Below, piece after piece: positions 7,691 to 16,912 of a DNA stretch of 57,746 bases (position 1 is the first letter of the stretch; each line of letters starts with the position of its first letter). The DNA is from Chitinispirillales bacterium. GTDB taxonomy: Bacteria > Fibrobacterota > Chitinivibrionia > Chitinivibrionales > Chitinispirillaceae. The translations under genes and the position numbers were made by a program. The stretch is taken from the NCBI GenBank assembly GCA_031254105.1, contig JAIRVB010000032.1:1-57746 (forward strand), read 5' to 3'. Under the pieces are notes generated by a model. That model saw only the letters and a list, made by a program, of their open reading frames with translations. It had not been told where the DNA came from and did not search any database.

Positions 7691-8617
7691 TTACAGTTGT
7701 TCCTGTCCCTCAGCACCGTCATATATACGTACTTTATTTTTGCCCTCTTTTTTAGCCATGTAAAGCGCTTTATCCGCTCCCGCGACAAAATCGCGGATTG
7801 CGCTTCCCTGTTTGGGTGTATGGGTATTAATTCCCATACTCAGCGTCAGATTTACAGACTTGCCGCCGCTTGGAAATTGTAAGTTTTCAATGTTTTTCCG
7901 GATACTTTCCGCGACACTTAAAGCGCCTTTCAGATCGGTGTCCGGCAAAAGCGTGATAAACTCCTCGCTGCCCCAGCGGGCGGTGGTATCAACTGTCCGC
8001 TTTAACGAATTTTCTATAGTTTTTGCGATTGTCCGCAGTGCCGCGTCACCCCACAAGTGCCCGTAATCATCGTTATACTTTTTAAAATTATCTACATCCA
8101 TTACACAAATGCTCAGCGGTTTCTTACCTCTTTTTGCGTGCTCAAACACCAGACTCAACTTGTAATCAAAATCCCGCCTGTTGGAGATGCCTGTTAATTG
8201 ATCCGTCTTGCTCAGGCGGTCTACCGTATCTGTCAGATTGATTATTTTAAACAAGTTTCGCACCCTTAATTTAACAATTACAGGATTAAAGGGCTTACTT
8301 ATATAATCTGCAGCTCCCAGGTCTAACCCCTTCATTTCATCTTCGCTGTTTGAAAGTCCGGTTACAAAAATAACAGGAATATTTCGTGTTCTCACATCAT
8401 TTTTCAGACGGAAAAGCACTTCGTATCCATCCATTTTCTCCATAATGATATCGAGCAGTATGCAGCCGGGAAGATGTTCCTTAGCGGTTTCGATGGCCTC
8501 CTCTCCATCTGTCGCCGCGTAAACCAAATATTCCGAACTAAGTATATGCGTCAGGGTTATGATGTTTCCACTCTCATCATCTACGATAAGAACGCTGTTT
8601 TTCTCATTTTTGTTCAT
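7691..8617 (-). CDS. Response regulator with GGDEF output (diguanylate cyclase)
   Basis: A PleD-like 308-residue protein that should make cyclic di-GMP when phosphorylated. Residues about 8-125 are a receiver: VLIVDDE acid pair, LLDIIMEKMDGYE phospho-acceptor Asp, VIFVTG and the SKPF lysine. Residues about 140-300 are the cyclase: DQLTGISNRRDF, VMDVDNFKKYND, then the active site ARWGSEEF. The active site is GSEEF rather than GGEEF; Ser at this position is seen in other apparently active cyclases. An RxxD inhibitory site (RTVD) lies exactly five residues before it, so product inhibition is expected. Its ATG directly abuts the stop of the hybrid kinase upstream, its likely phosphodonor. Confidence 0.92.
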   Translation of the reverse strand: MNKNEKNSVLIVDDESGNIITLTHILSSEYLVYAATDGEEAIETAKEHLPGCILLDIIMEKMDGYEVLFRLKNDVRTRNIPVIFVTGLSNSEDEMKGLDLGAADYISKPFNPVIVKLRVRNLFKIINLTDTVDRLSKTDQLTGISNRRDFDYKLSLVFEHAKRGKKPLSICVMDVDNFKKYNDDYGHLWGDAALRTIAKTIENSLKRTVDTTARWGSEEFITLLPDTDLKGALSVAESIRKNIENLQFPSGGKSVNLTLSMGINTHTPKQGSAIRDFVAGADKALYMAKKEGKNKVRIYDGAEGQEQL

Positions 8618-11600
8618 TTAGCACCCTATCCCTTCTCTGAGCCTGGAGAGCGCTGTAAGCGCCTTTTTAAATTTAAACCCCGTAAGCTGTTGAACAAGTT
8701 CCTCCGCTTGCGGCAGAACGCGAATATCATCCAGCAGGTTTATACATTCAGGATTACTGTTTTTGAGCATAAGTTCTAACTTTTCAAACAGCTTACGCGT
8801 CTCTTCCATGTCCGGAACGGGTCTTTCGTTACTTGACGCGTAAGCTTCATCAAGTAAAGGCGCCAATTTTTCAAGAACAGACTTTAGTTCCGCTTCCAAA
8901 ATATCCGACTGTGTTTGCGTAAGCAGATTTTTACCATTAAGAAGCATTCCCTCCGCAACAGCGGCTGCCGTTTGAAGGTCTTTTTCTCCGATCTGTCCGG
9001 CGCTGCTCTTAAGCGCATGAACTAACCTGTGCGCCAGTTTTATGTTATCTTTAGCTGCCGCTTTTTGAATTTCGGCAAACATATTTCGATTGTTTTTGAC
9101 AAAAAGGAGCTTAAGCCGTTTTTGCAGAATTTTATCGTCCTCAAGTTTTTGCCGTTTGTCTATAGAGTAAAAAGTTACAGGCATGAGATGATTCATGAGG
9201 CATCTCCACAGTTCTTGCGTTGTAAACGGCTTCCCGAGATGGCCGGACATTCCGCTTTTTGCATACAGCTCAATATTATTTGTTAATATATTAGCGGTCA
9301 GGGCCACAATTGGAGTTTTAACTCCCAAGGCGGTGATTTGGGATGCGGCTTCCAAACCGTCAAGCACGGGCATGTGGATATCCATGAAAATCAAATCAAA
9401 AGGTTTCTCCCCATTCCATATACGCCGTCTAATGGTATCAATTCCTTCCTGTCCATCATTGGCCACTACGGCTTGCAAGCCGACTTTTTCAAGATGCCGG
9501 CAGACCATCTGCTGGTTCATGATGTTGTCCTCACAGATTAAAACCTCACCTTTAAAAATGGGTTTTTCAATCTCTTGGAAGACGGCTTTTTCAGACAATT
9601 CGTTAACAGGCGCGTCTATAATGTCAAACTTTATTTCAAAGCGGAACTTGCTTCCAACCCCGGGCGTACTCTCCACTTCAAGTTTGCCGCCCATCATCTC
9701 TATAAAGTTCTTTGTTATCGTAAGCCCAAGCCCGGTACCGCCGTACTTACGGGCGATACTTTCATCACCTTGAGTAAAAGGATCAAATATCAAATTGATC
9801 TGTTCAGAGGTCATACCTATGCCGCTGTCTTTTATCTCAAAATGTACGATTACACTGCCGCCGCTGTTCTCTTTAGCAGATGCCAAAAGCTTAACCGTAC
9901 CAACATTTGTAAACTTTACAGCGTTAGAAAGCATGTTAAGAAGCACCTGGCGCAGTTTGACCGGATCGCCAAGCAGCTTTTTGCCCACAAAAGGTTCCGC
10001 GCAGCAGTAGAGGGCAATTCCCTTCTCCACAACTTTGGGCATAATAATAGATTGACAATGAGCGAAAACATCGTGCAGGTCAAATGGGATATGTTCCAGT
10101 TCCATTTTACCCGCTTCAATTTTAGAAACATCCAAAATATCGTTGATGATCTGGAGCAAAAGCCTTGAACTGCTTGAGATGTTGTCAAGGTATTCAGCCG
10201 CTTTTACGGAGAGGTCTTCATCCTTAGCAAGCTCCGCGAACCCGATTATGCTGTTCATCGGTGTTCTGATTTCGTGGCTCATATTGGCTAAAAAAGAGGT
10301 TTTTGCGTGGTTTGCGGCTTGCGCTTTGTTAATGGATTCCTTTAACTCGGTAATATCATCGCACTGCTCCATAAAAACCGTTGAGCCGTCCGGCCAATCG
10401 ATAAATCTGCTGACTATTCTGTAATCCCTATCTGTTATAGAGTTGTGAAATTCCCAGCAAACCGGATTGCCGGAGATAAATCCGGGATTATTTTTGGGAC
10501 AAAATCCGCACCGTTCCGTACCGCCCTTAACAAGGAGCTTCCAACATTTTTCCCCTATAATTTTATCACGGAAACCAAACTCCTTTTTCATCCTTTCATT
10601 CATGAAGAGAATATTATCAGACTCAATTTCGGTTATTATGAGCATAGTGTCCATTGACTGCAGCAGGGTTTCCATGTTTTTATTCGCTTCACGGGTTTTC
10701 TCCATCAGAGCAGGCTGTATGCGCTGCTCCTGGTACACTCTGTCCGACTTGGTTTTCGCTCTGTCAATGCGTATAAGTAAGGAGAATACCGCGCCTGTCA
10801 TAATAATGCCGAAAATACCAAGGAACGCAAGCAGTGTGTTCAAATCTTTATAATATTCACTCTTGGGAGTTACTATACCTAAATACCAGCCGTTATCTAT
10901 CCGTTTAAAATAGAAGATTGAATGCGTACCCTTATAGTTATCCCGCGCAATTTTGGAAAAATGTTTTCCCCGTTTTATCTTGTCCTTCCAGTGCGCGAAT
11001 GCGGGACTTGCCTCTTCCAAATGTTTTGTTAAAAAGTCGGTTTTGGGGTGCGCGACAATCTCATACTCCTCATTGACAAGAAATCCGTACCCGTTTTTCG
11101 TAAGACGCGTATCAACAACAAGATCTATAATATTTCGAAACGGCGCGTTCATGGCTACCACACCGAGAGGTTTGCCGTTGTCATCGAAAATACGGCACAC
11201 GAATGTTACCTGGTATTCTTTGTCGTGTACGCTCCAAAACATAGGCGAAGAAACTATTTTACCTTCCGCTTCAACAGCGGCCTTATACCACGGACGTTCT
11301 GCAGCTAAAAAATTGTCCGGCGGAGTCCAATCCCAACTGTGGACAATCACATTTCCCAACCCCTCAAAATAACCGTGAAAGCCGTTAAATATAAACCCAT
11401 ACTCCTTTTTGAGCAGTTCTTCGGAGATCTCGTCATAATATTTTTTCACGTCATTTGCAGTACCGCCCCGCATAATAATGTCGCGCACTGTTTTCACAAC
11501 AGGAATCATGACCGTTTGCGCCTCGCGGAACTCATCTGTTATCCTGAGCTGCGTCTGAGTAAGTATGTGATCCGCGTCTCTTTTTAAGTAGTTCATCAGC

Positions 11601-11719
11601 ATGTTATTGACAAACATGTAACTGGCGAAAACCATCAAAGTAAACGCCGATGCCACAAACAGAAGCTGCAGATATAACGGGCGCGACATTATTTTTTTAT
11701 GTATGCCAATATTTATCAT
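8618..11719 (-). CDS. Hybrid sensor histidine kinase (Cache-PAS-HisKA-HATPase-REC-HPt)
   Basis: A 1033-residue membrane kinase. TM1 lies at about 13-33 and TM2 at about 298-318; between them is a periplasmic Cache-type sensor containing RPWYKAAVEAEGKIV. A PAS domain (about 350-460) carries a cysteine set: CWKLL, then ERCGFCPKNNPG, then VCWEF. The HisKA H-box is ANMSHEIRTPMNSI. The ATPase has an N-box (LLNMLSNAVKFT), G1 (KDSGIGM) and G2 (GGTGLGLTI). The receiver has ICEDN and FMDIHMPVLDG. A C-terminal HPt domain has LVHALKSSAG. Phosphate should pass His-Asp-His to the cyclase regulator encoded immediately downstream. The ligand is unknown. The kinase at 37874 has the same plan. Confidence 0.92.
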   Translation of the reverse strand: MINIGIHKKIMSRPLYLQLLFVASAFTLMVFASYMFVNNMLMNYLKRDADHILTQTQLRITDEFREAQTVMIPVVKTVRDIIMRGGTANDVKKYYDEISEELLKKEYGFIFNGFHGYFEGLGNVIVHSWDWTPPDNFLAAERPWYKAAVEAEGKIVSSPMFWSVHDKEYQVTFVCRIFDDNGKPLGVVAMNAPFRNIIDLVVDTRLTKNGYGFLVNEEYEIVAHPKTDFLTKHLEEASPAFAHWKDKIKRGKHFSKIARDNYKGTHSIFYFKRIDNGWYLGIVTPKSEYYKDLNTLLAFLGIFGIIMTGAVFSLLIRIDRAKTKSDRVYQEQRIQPALMEKTREANKNMETLLQSMDTMLIITEIESDNILFMNERMKKEFGFRDKIIGEKCWKLLVKGGTERCGFCPKNNPGFISGNPVCWEFHNSITDRDYRIVSRFIDWPDGSTVFMEQCDDITELKESINKAQAANHAKTSFLANMSHEIRTPMNSIIGFAELAKDEDLSVKAAEYLDNISSSSRLLLQIINDILDVSKIEAGKMELEHIPFDLHDVFAHCQSIIMPKVVEKGIALYCCAEPFVGKKLLGDPVKLRQVLLNMLSNAVKFTNVGTVKLLASAKENSGGSVIVHFEIKDSGIGMTSEQINLIFDPFTQGDESIARKYGGTGLGLTITKNFIEMMGGKLEVESTPGVGSKFRFEIKFDIIDAPVNELSEKAVFQEIEKPIFKGEVLICEDNIMNQQMVCRHLEKVGLQAVVANDGQEGIDTIRRRIWNGEKPFDLIFMDIHMPVLDGLEAASQITALGVKTPIVALTANILTNNIELYAKSGMSGHLGKPFTTQELWRCLMNHLMPVTFYSIDKRQKLEDDKILQKRLKLLFVKNNRNMFAEIQKAAAKDNIKLAHRLVHALKSSAGQIGEKDLQTAAAVAEGMLLNGKNLLTQTQSDILEAELKSVLEKLAPLLDEAYASSNERPVPDMEETRKLFEKLELMLKNSNPECINLLDDIRVLPQAEELVQQLTGFKFKKALTALSRLREGIGC

Positions 11720-11945
11720 ATGTCCGTTTGTTTCCGCGGTGAGTCCGCACGCAACAATACCATATTATACCATAATTATACCAGCATAATCGTGTTTCGT
11801 CAAATTTTACCAGTAATCCCCATTGCCAAGATTTTCCAAACTTACATAACAGTTGGGTGCGTAGTAGTGTTCAACAGTAAAAGGGAGGTCAACCTTTTTT
11901 CGTACACTATTTTAAGATGTTTAATAATTCTTATATATTGTATCC

Positions 11946-12786
11946 CTATGCCGCCTGTTTTATACTGTTCCCCATCAGTTGTACAGCATACTCCCGTGGT
12001 GACATATAACCCAACCTGGCTTGTACTCGTCTGTTGTTGTAAAACCCCTCGATCCAAGTAAATACCGTTTGCCGAAGTTCTTCACGTGTAAGAAAATGTC
12101 TGAAGTGAATACACTCCTTTTTCAATGTCGCAAAAAAAACTCTCAGCCCAAGCATTATCACCAGGCATACCAACACGGGAAAAACTCTGCTTTAAACCGT
12201 ACAGCTTCAATATTTTTGTAAATTCAGTTGAAGTATACTGGCTGCCGCGATCTGAATGAAAGATAGTCCCTGCCTCCAAACCATGACGTGCCTGCGCATT
12301 GAGAAACGCACTAATTACAAGCTCTTTCTTCATCCTCTCATTAGTTGCCTCACCAAGTATTTCGCCTGTAACGATATCCTTGACTGCACAAAGATATAGC
12401 CACCCTTCACCACTTTTGAGATACGTAATGTCGCTGCATACGGCCTTGCACGGTTGAACGAAACACTGCCCTCTCACAAGGTCTGGATATACTTCGCCTC
12501 GCGATTTGCGGCTGTCTGTCAAACTGCGCATTTTGTGCCGGTTATGTACAGACTTCAAGCCCAATTCTGCCATATATCCACTCACTTTGCGATAAGACGC
12601 TTTACGACCGCTTTTACGCATAACACCACAAATCCTATCTGCACCGTATGTACCATCGCTCTCATCAAATATCAACTTAATAGATGCTTTTAACCTCTTT
12701 TCATGCTCATTGCACCGATCTCGGCGAGCAATAAAAGCATAATAACCGCTGCGCGATACCTGAAAAAATGCCGCCCACTTAGCCAC
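11946..12786 (-). pseudogene. IS3-family transposase OrfB, frameshifted
   Basis: DDE integrase-fold transposase. The N-terminal HTH_21-like part contains QVSRSGYYAF. Asp 1 lies in SDITYLKSGEGW, Asp 2 in FHSDRGSQYTS and Glu in DNAWAESFF. Just after the catalytic Glu the frame is lost in a run of eight T's on the coding strand (12132-12139). With seven T's the reading continues as FFATLKKECIHF, then through the usual tail (NNRRVQARLGYMSPREYA) to the stop at 11946. As it stands the product ends early with a wrong tail (stop at 12082). A sequencing or assembly indel in the homopolymer, or productive slippage, cannot be excluded. The listed GTG at 12786 is conventional; translation probably enters by frameshift from orfA. 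Confidence 0.85.
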
Positions 12787-12821
12787 TGAGTAGTCTTCTC
12801 GATCAAAAATGAAGCGATAGA

Positions 12822-13103
12822 TTACTTGTGCAGGTTTGCAAAGTAGGCTGTGGCCTTTTTTAACATATCACGCTCTATCTTCAACTCCGCGTTTTCAAGA
12901 CGAAGCGCTTTCATCTCTTCTTCAAGCGTGGCTGTGCGGCTCTTGTCGCCTTCTGCTGTGTACTTTTTACGCCAGATATATAAGCTGTTCTCGTTGACTC
13001 CCAAATCGTCTGCTACTTGCTTTATGCTCTTGGGACTGGCGTAGCTGAGTTTTACTGCGTTCTTCTTGAACTCTTCATCGTATTTACTGCGAATTACGGA
13101 CAT
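12822..13103 (-). CDS. IS3-family transposase OrfA
   Basis: A 93-residue HTH_Tnp_1 protein that binds the element ends and regulates transposition. The N-terminus SKYDEEFKKNAVKL, then QVADDLGVNENSLYIWRKK, forms the helix-turn-helix. A leucine-zipper-like coil (LEEEMKALRLENAELKIE) follows. Near its 3' end the codons TTA AAA AAG place a canonical A_AAA_AAG slippery heptamer in phase. Slipping back one base there gives an OrfAB fusion continuing into the OrfB frame. Confidence 0.9.
   Translation of the reverse strand: MSVIRSKYDEEFKKNAVKLSYASPKSIKQVADDLGVNENSLYIWRKKYTAEGDKSRTATLEEEMKALRLENAELKIERDMLKKATAYFANLHK
12855..12861 (-). promoter_or_regulatory. A6G programmed -1 frameshift site
   Basis: On the coding strand the zero-frame codons are TTA AAA AAG, so the A_AAA_AAG heptamer is correctly phased. 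A -1 shift opens a frame that passes the orfA stop and joins OrfB (VIYRFIFDREDYSVAKW). This is the standard route to the OrfAB transposase in IS3-family elements. Confidence 0.75.
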
Positions 13104-13293
13104 CGTTAAGACTCACATTTTAAATATGAGTATATCTTAACATACTGTCAGAAATTTTAACATGCTCCCCTCTCAGGACACTTTATGAAACTTTGAGACA
13201 CGCACCCCGCTTGCCGACTCTATCCGCATTTGAATAGTGTTGGCGTTTTTCCCCAATCATGATATCATTTAAGAGCGTGTAATTAGTTTTCTG

Positions 13294-13369
13294 ATAAATG
13301 CAAAAATAGAAATTAAGATCCGATAGAGTTTTGTTGTATTATTAAGTCCTTTTTATTTTTGCGTTTATT
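13294..13369. repeat. Degenerate copy of the dispersed inverted repeat
   Basis: Arms ATAAATGCAAAAATAGAAA (13294-13312) and its near-complement (about 13350-13368) match at 17 of 19 positions. They resemble the ATGCAGAAATA arms seen at 2489, 16695 and 49882. It precedes the leader of the sigma-factor operon. Confidence 0.5.
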
Positions 13370-13370
13370 T

Positions 13371-13540
13371 GATTGAAAGATAAATTTACAGGCTCTCATT
13401 TTTAACAGAGCTGATATTATGAGTTAGAACAGCACCGGTCTTGCCCGGGTAACCGTTGTTTTTGGCTTATTTTCGTAGCGTTGCGGAAAACTCTGTTTCA
13501 AAGTAACAAATTCACCCTTCTCAGGTGTTTAATAAGTATG
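13371..13540 (+). repeat. Two-part leader repeat upstream of the sigma factor
   Basis: Part A (13371-13394, GATTGAAAGATAAATTTACA and flank) recurs near 37717 and, weaker, near 18713. Part B (13498-13540, containing CTCAGGTGTTTAATAAGTA) recurs at 18800-18842 upstream of a lipoprotein gene, at about 36 of 43 positions. Part B runs directly up to the ATG at 13541, so it may be a promoter or translation leader. The rest of 13181-13480 shows no gene. Confidence 0.55.
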
Positions 13541-14065
13541 CGCGCTATGGTCACAACAGGTACCCTGAGCGAAAACGAGACAAAAAACGCAAATACCGAG
13601 GAGCTTTTCCGGAAGTATGGCCCCATGGTATTGAGGCGCTGCCGCCGCATATTGGGCGATTCCTGTGACGCTACCGATGCTGCGCAGGAGGTTTTTGTGA
13701 AGGCTCTTGAGAGTAAAAACGCGCTTTCGGCCGGGGTGTCGTCAAGTCTTTTATGGAGTATAGCGACCAACCACTGCTTAAATATCCTAAGGGATAAGGC
13801 GCGGCGCGGCGGTAACTTTGATGGAGAATTACTTTTAGAAGAAATTGTTTGCACAGAAGACATGGAGGCGCGAATCAGCTGCCGCAGCATACTGCGTAAC
13901 CTGTTCAGCCGTCATCCGCAGTCAAGCCGTACTATTGCGTATCTGCATTTGATAGATGGAATGACGCTTGAGGAAACTGCCCGTATGGTAAATATGTCTG
14001 TAAGCGGGGTGCGCAAGAGGCTTACGGCTCTTCGCGAAACACTCGGTGAAATGGAGGGGATATGA
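13541..14065 (+). CDS. ECF-type RNA polymerase sigma factor
   Basis: A sigma-70 family factor of about 174 residues. The region 2 core is ELFRKYGPMVLRRCRRIL, then DATDAAQEVFVKAL, then LLWSIATNHCLNILRD. Region 4 has YLHLIDGMTLEETARMVN and MSVSGVRKRLTALR, an HTH for the -35 element. The start is uncertain: an in-frame TTG at 13481 would put repeat DNA into the protein, so I prefer the ATG at 13541 (or 13550). The stop overlaps the next ATG (ATGA), so sigma and the DUF4384-like protein are translationally coupled, as usual for sigma/anti-sigma pairs. The third gene is a caspase-like protease. Confidence 0.88.
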   Translation, partial: RAMVTTGTLSENETKNANTEELFRKYGPMVLRRCRRILGDSCDATDAAQEVFVKALESKNALSAGVSSSLLWSIATNHCLNILRDKARRGGNFDGELLLEEIVCTEDMEARISCRSILRNLFSRHPQSSRTIAYLHLIDGMTLEETARMVNMSVSGVRKRLTALRETLGEMEGI

Positions 14066-14886
14066 ACGCTGGCAATGAAGCAGCTCCCCGCGGCCGTCCG
14101 CCCGCGAGGGACAGCGCGCGCGCGCACTCGGTTCCTGACTGGAAACTTGAGCTCTATCTGCTCGGCGAATTGTCCGATGAGGAGCTTAAGCTGGATGAAG
14201 GTACTTTGAGGGAGAGGATAGCGGCCCTGCGCGACAGCGACGCGAAAATTTTAGAGACACATCCGCCGGCCTGGATGGCAGGACGCATAGAGAGGGCGCG
14301 CGCAGGGAAGTTGGCCAGCGCCGAAAAAAAGAACAGGCGGCTGATCCGGTTATTCGCGATACCTGCGGCGGCCTGCGCTGCGCTGCTGGTTTTATTTCCG
14401 GTTGGTATGCAGTCATTCGAATTTGCCTTTAAGCATCCGGCAGCTCCGCGTTACGAAGACCGTGTGAAAGGAGCCGTTTCCGTGGAGCCCGCTATAGAGG
14501 TTTGGCGCAAGGAGGGTGATATGGCCCGCAAACTCGCGCCATTGTCGGACGCGCGGGAGGGGGATGTGGTTCAGGTACTTTACACAGTCCACAGTTTCTG
14601 TTACGGCGCGATTGTAAGTATGGACGGCCGCGGAGTTCTGACCGTTCATCTTGCGGGTGAATCCGGCAAAGCCTCCCCGCTTGCTCCGGGCGGGCCTGTC
14701 GCGCTGGACATGTCGTACCAGCTTGATGACGCTCCTCTCTACGAGATATTTTATTTAATTACGTCATCCGAAAATTTTGATTTGGACAGCGTAACCCAGC
14801 CGTTAAAAAAGGCGGATCATCCGGTTGACCGGTGGGATGAATCTTTCCGGACAAAAATCACAACGTTTACTTTAAACAAAACGTGA
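14062..14886 (+). CDS. Membrane protein with DUF4384-like domain, probable anti-sigma factor
   Basis: A 274-residue protein. The cytoplasmic N-terminus contains DWKLELYLLGELSDEEL, which resembles the start of anti-sigma domains (W.LE.YL.GEL) but lacks the HxxxCxxC zinc motif. A single membrane helix follows at about 94-116 (RLFAIPAAACAALLVLFPVG). The extracytoplasmic C-terminal domain (about 140-270) has the DUF4384-like pattern: GDVVQVLYTVHSFCYGAIVS, then a Gly/Pro turn, then LYEIFYLITS. Topology and its place directly after the ECF sigma gene (4-base overlap) make an anti-sigma role likely. This is inference; the N-terminal sequence is divergent. Confidence 0.65.
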   Translation: MNAGNEAAPRGRPPARDSARAHSVPDWKLELYLLGELSDEELKLDEGTLRERIAALRDSDAKILETHPPAWMAGRIERARAGKLASAEKKNRRLIRLFAIPAAACAALLVLFPVGMQSFEFAFKHPAAPRYEDRVKGAVSVEPAIEVWRKEGDMARKLAPLSDAREGDVVQVLYTVHSFCYGAIVSMDGRGVLTVHLAGESGKASPLAPGGPVALDMSYQLDDAPLYEIFYLITSSENFDLDSVTQPLKKADHPVDRWDESFRTKITTFTLNKT

Positions 14887-14905
14887 AAAATAATGTAGAA
14901 TAATA

Positions 14906-16690
14906 ATGCATAACGCAAAAGTATCAAAACCGGTTGTTGCGCGGAGAGGAGCGGTTCCATCTCCTTTTTATTTTATTTCCGCGCTCTGCGTTATTATTTT
15001 TGCGTTTGTTTCAACCGCCGCTCCATCTCAGGAGCCAACGGAAATCCGGCGTTATATGCTTTCCGTCGGAGCGAATAATGGCGGCCGGGAGCGCGTTCTC
15101 CTGCGTTACGCTGTAACCGACGCGCGGGCGTTTGCGTCTATACTTACGGAGATGGGGGGTGTAGACAGGCAAAACTCGGTTATCCTCGCTAATCCGGGCA
15201 GAGATGAATTTTTAAGCGCGGTAACGGAAATAGAGGTGCTCATTGCAAAAGACAGAGGGAGCGGAGTCAGAAGCGAAGCTTTTATTTACTACAGCGGTCA
15301 CGCGGACATTGACGGGTTGAAGCTGGGCGGGGAGACGCTTAGCTGGTATGACTTCCGCAGCGCGGTAAACAACCTTGGCGCCGATATCCGTGTAGCGATT
15401 GTTGACGCGTGCGGTTCAGGAGCGGTAACGCGCACAAAGGGCGGTATTCCGCGTCCCGCGTTCATGCTTGACGCGAGTAAAAATATGAAAGGATACGCGT
15501 TTCTGGCATCCTCGAACGCAAACGAAGCAAGCCAGGAGAGCGACCGGATAAAGGGCAGCTATTTTACCCACGCGCTGTTAAACGGAATGCGCGGCGCCGC
15601 GGATCTGACCGGCGACGGAACAGTCACCATCAACGAAGCGTACAGTTACGCTTTCAACGAAACTTTGAGAAGTACGCAAAACACAAGCGCGGGAACGCAG
15701 CACCCAAGCCGCGATATGAACTTAGCCGGAACCGGCGACATAGTGATGACCGATCTGCGCCGTACAAGCGCGATACTGGCGCTTGGCCCGGGCACCGAGG
15801 GACGTTTTTTCATAAGAGACGCGTCCGGCAACCTCTTCGCGGAGCTTCACAAACAAGGGGGACGCCAGATGGATTTGGGTATACCGCATGGCAGGTATTC
15901 CGTGCAGATGGAAACGCAGTCGGGTACATGGACAGCCAATAATGTCGTTACAGTTGAAGGCGGCAAAACCGCGCTTTCGATGAGCGATATGAGAAAAACA
16001 AATAAAAAGAAAACAACCGCCCGCGGAAATGGGGACGCGGGGTACGGCCCCAATACGCTCAGCGGTTTTCAAACACTCGCTTACAACAGTATCTTTGACG
16101 CCACCCTGTATGGCGATGTGTCCGGCAGCGTCGGCGCGTCGCTGCGTGTTGGGGTTCCGTGGTTCTATTGCCTTGTTGAATACAATACCATCGCGGATAT
16201 TAAATACATCGAAAAATCGAAACCCGGAACAAATGATCCCTCTAGCCATCCTAGTAATTCCTGGCCTATCAATCCCAATAATCCGAACATGGATACTGAT
16301 TACTGGGATGATAAGGGTTTAGGGGAAGTGAATGAAGCGGAGCCTTGGCGGCTGCATACCGCGCCAGGATACGCGGGTTTTGGCATAGGTACGCGTTTTG
16401 GCATGAACGGGCCGTTTTTCGTGAACCTTGACCTGATTAACCGCGCTTTGGGGCATAAAGACCGGGATCACGATTTTTACCGCGTGCGTCTCGGAGCCGC
16501 TTACAACCCATCGCCGTATTTCGCAATTACGGCAGGCGCAAGCGTAAACGGCATAATAAACCGCAAAGGCGGCCTTGTGGAATATGAGCCGTCTAAGAGA
16601 TACTCCGGAAATAACGGCGCGAGAGTGTGGCCCGATATCTACGCCGGATTGACTACAGGAAAGATTTTGGCGGGAAGGAAGTATCAGTGA
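14906..16690 (+). CDS. Exported caspase-like (C14) peptidase with C-terminal outer-membrane-like domain
   Basis: A 594-residue protein. An N-terminal signal or anchor lies at about 22-42 (FYFISALCVIIFAFVSTAAP). Residues about 50-275 form a caspase/metacaspase p20-like domain: LSVGANNGG, then DARAFASILTEMGG, the catalytic His in YYSGHAD and the catalytic Cys in IVDACGSGA, followed by FLASSNANEAS and FTHALLNGM. A short Ig-like or PEGA-like linker follows (GRYSVQMETQSG). The last 220 residues are rich in Gly and aromatic residues (GASLRVGVPWFY, GFGIGTRFGMNG, RVRLGAAYNPSPYFA), resembling beta-barrel strands. It lies 20 bases after the anti-sigma-like gene, so all three are one operon. The protease may cleave the anti-sigma or act as an envelope effector; neither is shown. 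Confidence 0.85.
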   Translation: MHNAKVSKPVVARRGAVPSPFYFISALCVIIFAFVSTAAPSQEPTEIRRYMLSVGANNGGRERVLLRYAVTDARAFASILTEMGGVDRQNSVILANPGRDEFLSAVTEIEVLIAKDRGSGVRSEAFIYYSGHADIDGLKLGGETLSWYDFRSAVNNLGADIRVAIVDACGSGAVTRTKGGIPRPAFMLDASKNMKGYAFLASSNANEASQESDRIKGSYFTHALLNGMRGAADLTGDGTVTINEAYSYAFNETLRSTQNTSAGTQHPSRDMNLAGTGDIVMTDLRRTSAILALGPGTEGRFFIRDASGNLFAELHKQGGRQMDLGIPHGRYSVQMETQSGTWTANNVVTVEGGKTALSMSDMRKTNKKKTTARGNGDAGYGPNTLSGFQTLAYNSIFDATLYGDVSGSVGASLRVGVPWFYCLVEYNTIADIKYIEKSKPGTNDPSSHPSNSWPINPNNPNMDTDYWDDKGLGEVNEAEPWRLHTAPGYAGFGIGTRFGMNGPFFVNLDLINRALGHKDRDHDFYRVRLGAAYNPSPYFAITAGASVNGIINRKGGLVEYEPSKRYSGNNGARVWPDIYAGLTTGKILAGRKYQ

Positions 16691-16694
16691 TAAT

Positions 16695-16827
16695 TCAGAA
16701 TGCAGAATGCAGAAATAAAACAACCGGAGTATGAAGTAGTTTTCTTTGTATAATAATTCAACTTCAAAATAGATGTCCGAATGCAGAAATAAAAGATCAG
16801 ATCACCTCATTTCTGCATTCTGCATTA
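16695..16827. repeat. Dispersed inverted repeat, copy 2 (compound)
   Basis: The left arm (16695-16720) has tandem GAATGCA words followed by GCAGAAATAAAA. An extra left-type arm lies at 16779-16794. The right arm ATTTCTGCATTCTGCATTA is at 16809-16827. It fills the gap between the caspase operon and the FISUMP gene. It is the same family as copies at 2489 and 49882. Confidence 0.7.
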
Positions 16828-16912
16828 ATAAAACTCCTTTTCAAGTTGAATGACTGTATTGTAAGTATATTTGGTATTTCCGCATTGTATTTGTTTAGGA
16901 GATTATTATTCC

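Larger units (their letters stand above)
11868..13180 (-). mobile_element. IS3-family insertion sequence
   Basis: About 1.3 kb carrying orfA and orfB on the minus strand with an A6G frameshift site between them, the standard IS3 layout. The ends are imperfect. Reading inward, TGTTCAAC...GGGAGG...CTATTTTAAGAT from 11868 resembles TGTCCTGAG...GGGAG...GTATGTTAAGAT from 13180. Alternative, shorter ends near 11902 and 13151 are possible, and I see no clear target-site duplication. The element lies between the hybrid kinase and the sigma-factor operon. Region 11720-11867 shows no gene. Confidence 0.65.

Noticed and set aside
13481-13540. Upstream TTG start for the sigma factor
   Set aside because: It would translate the dispersed leader repeat, which also occurs at 18800 in a non-coding context.
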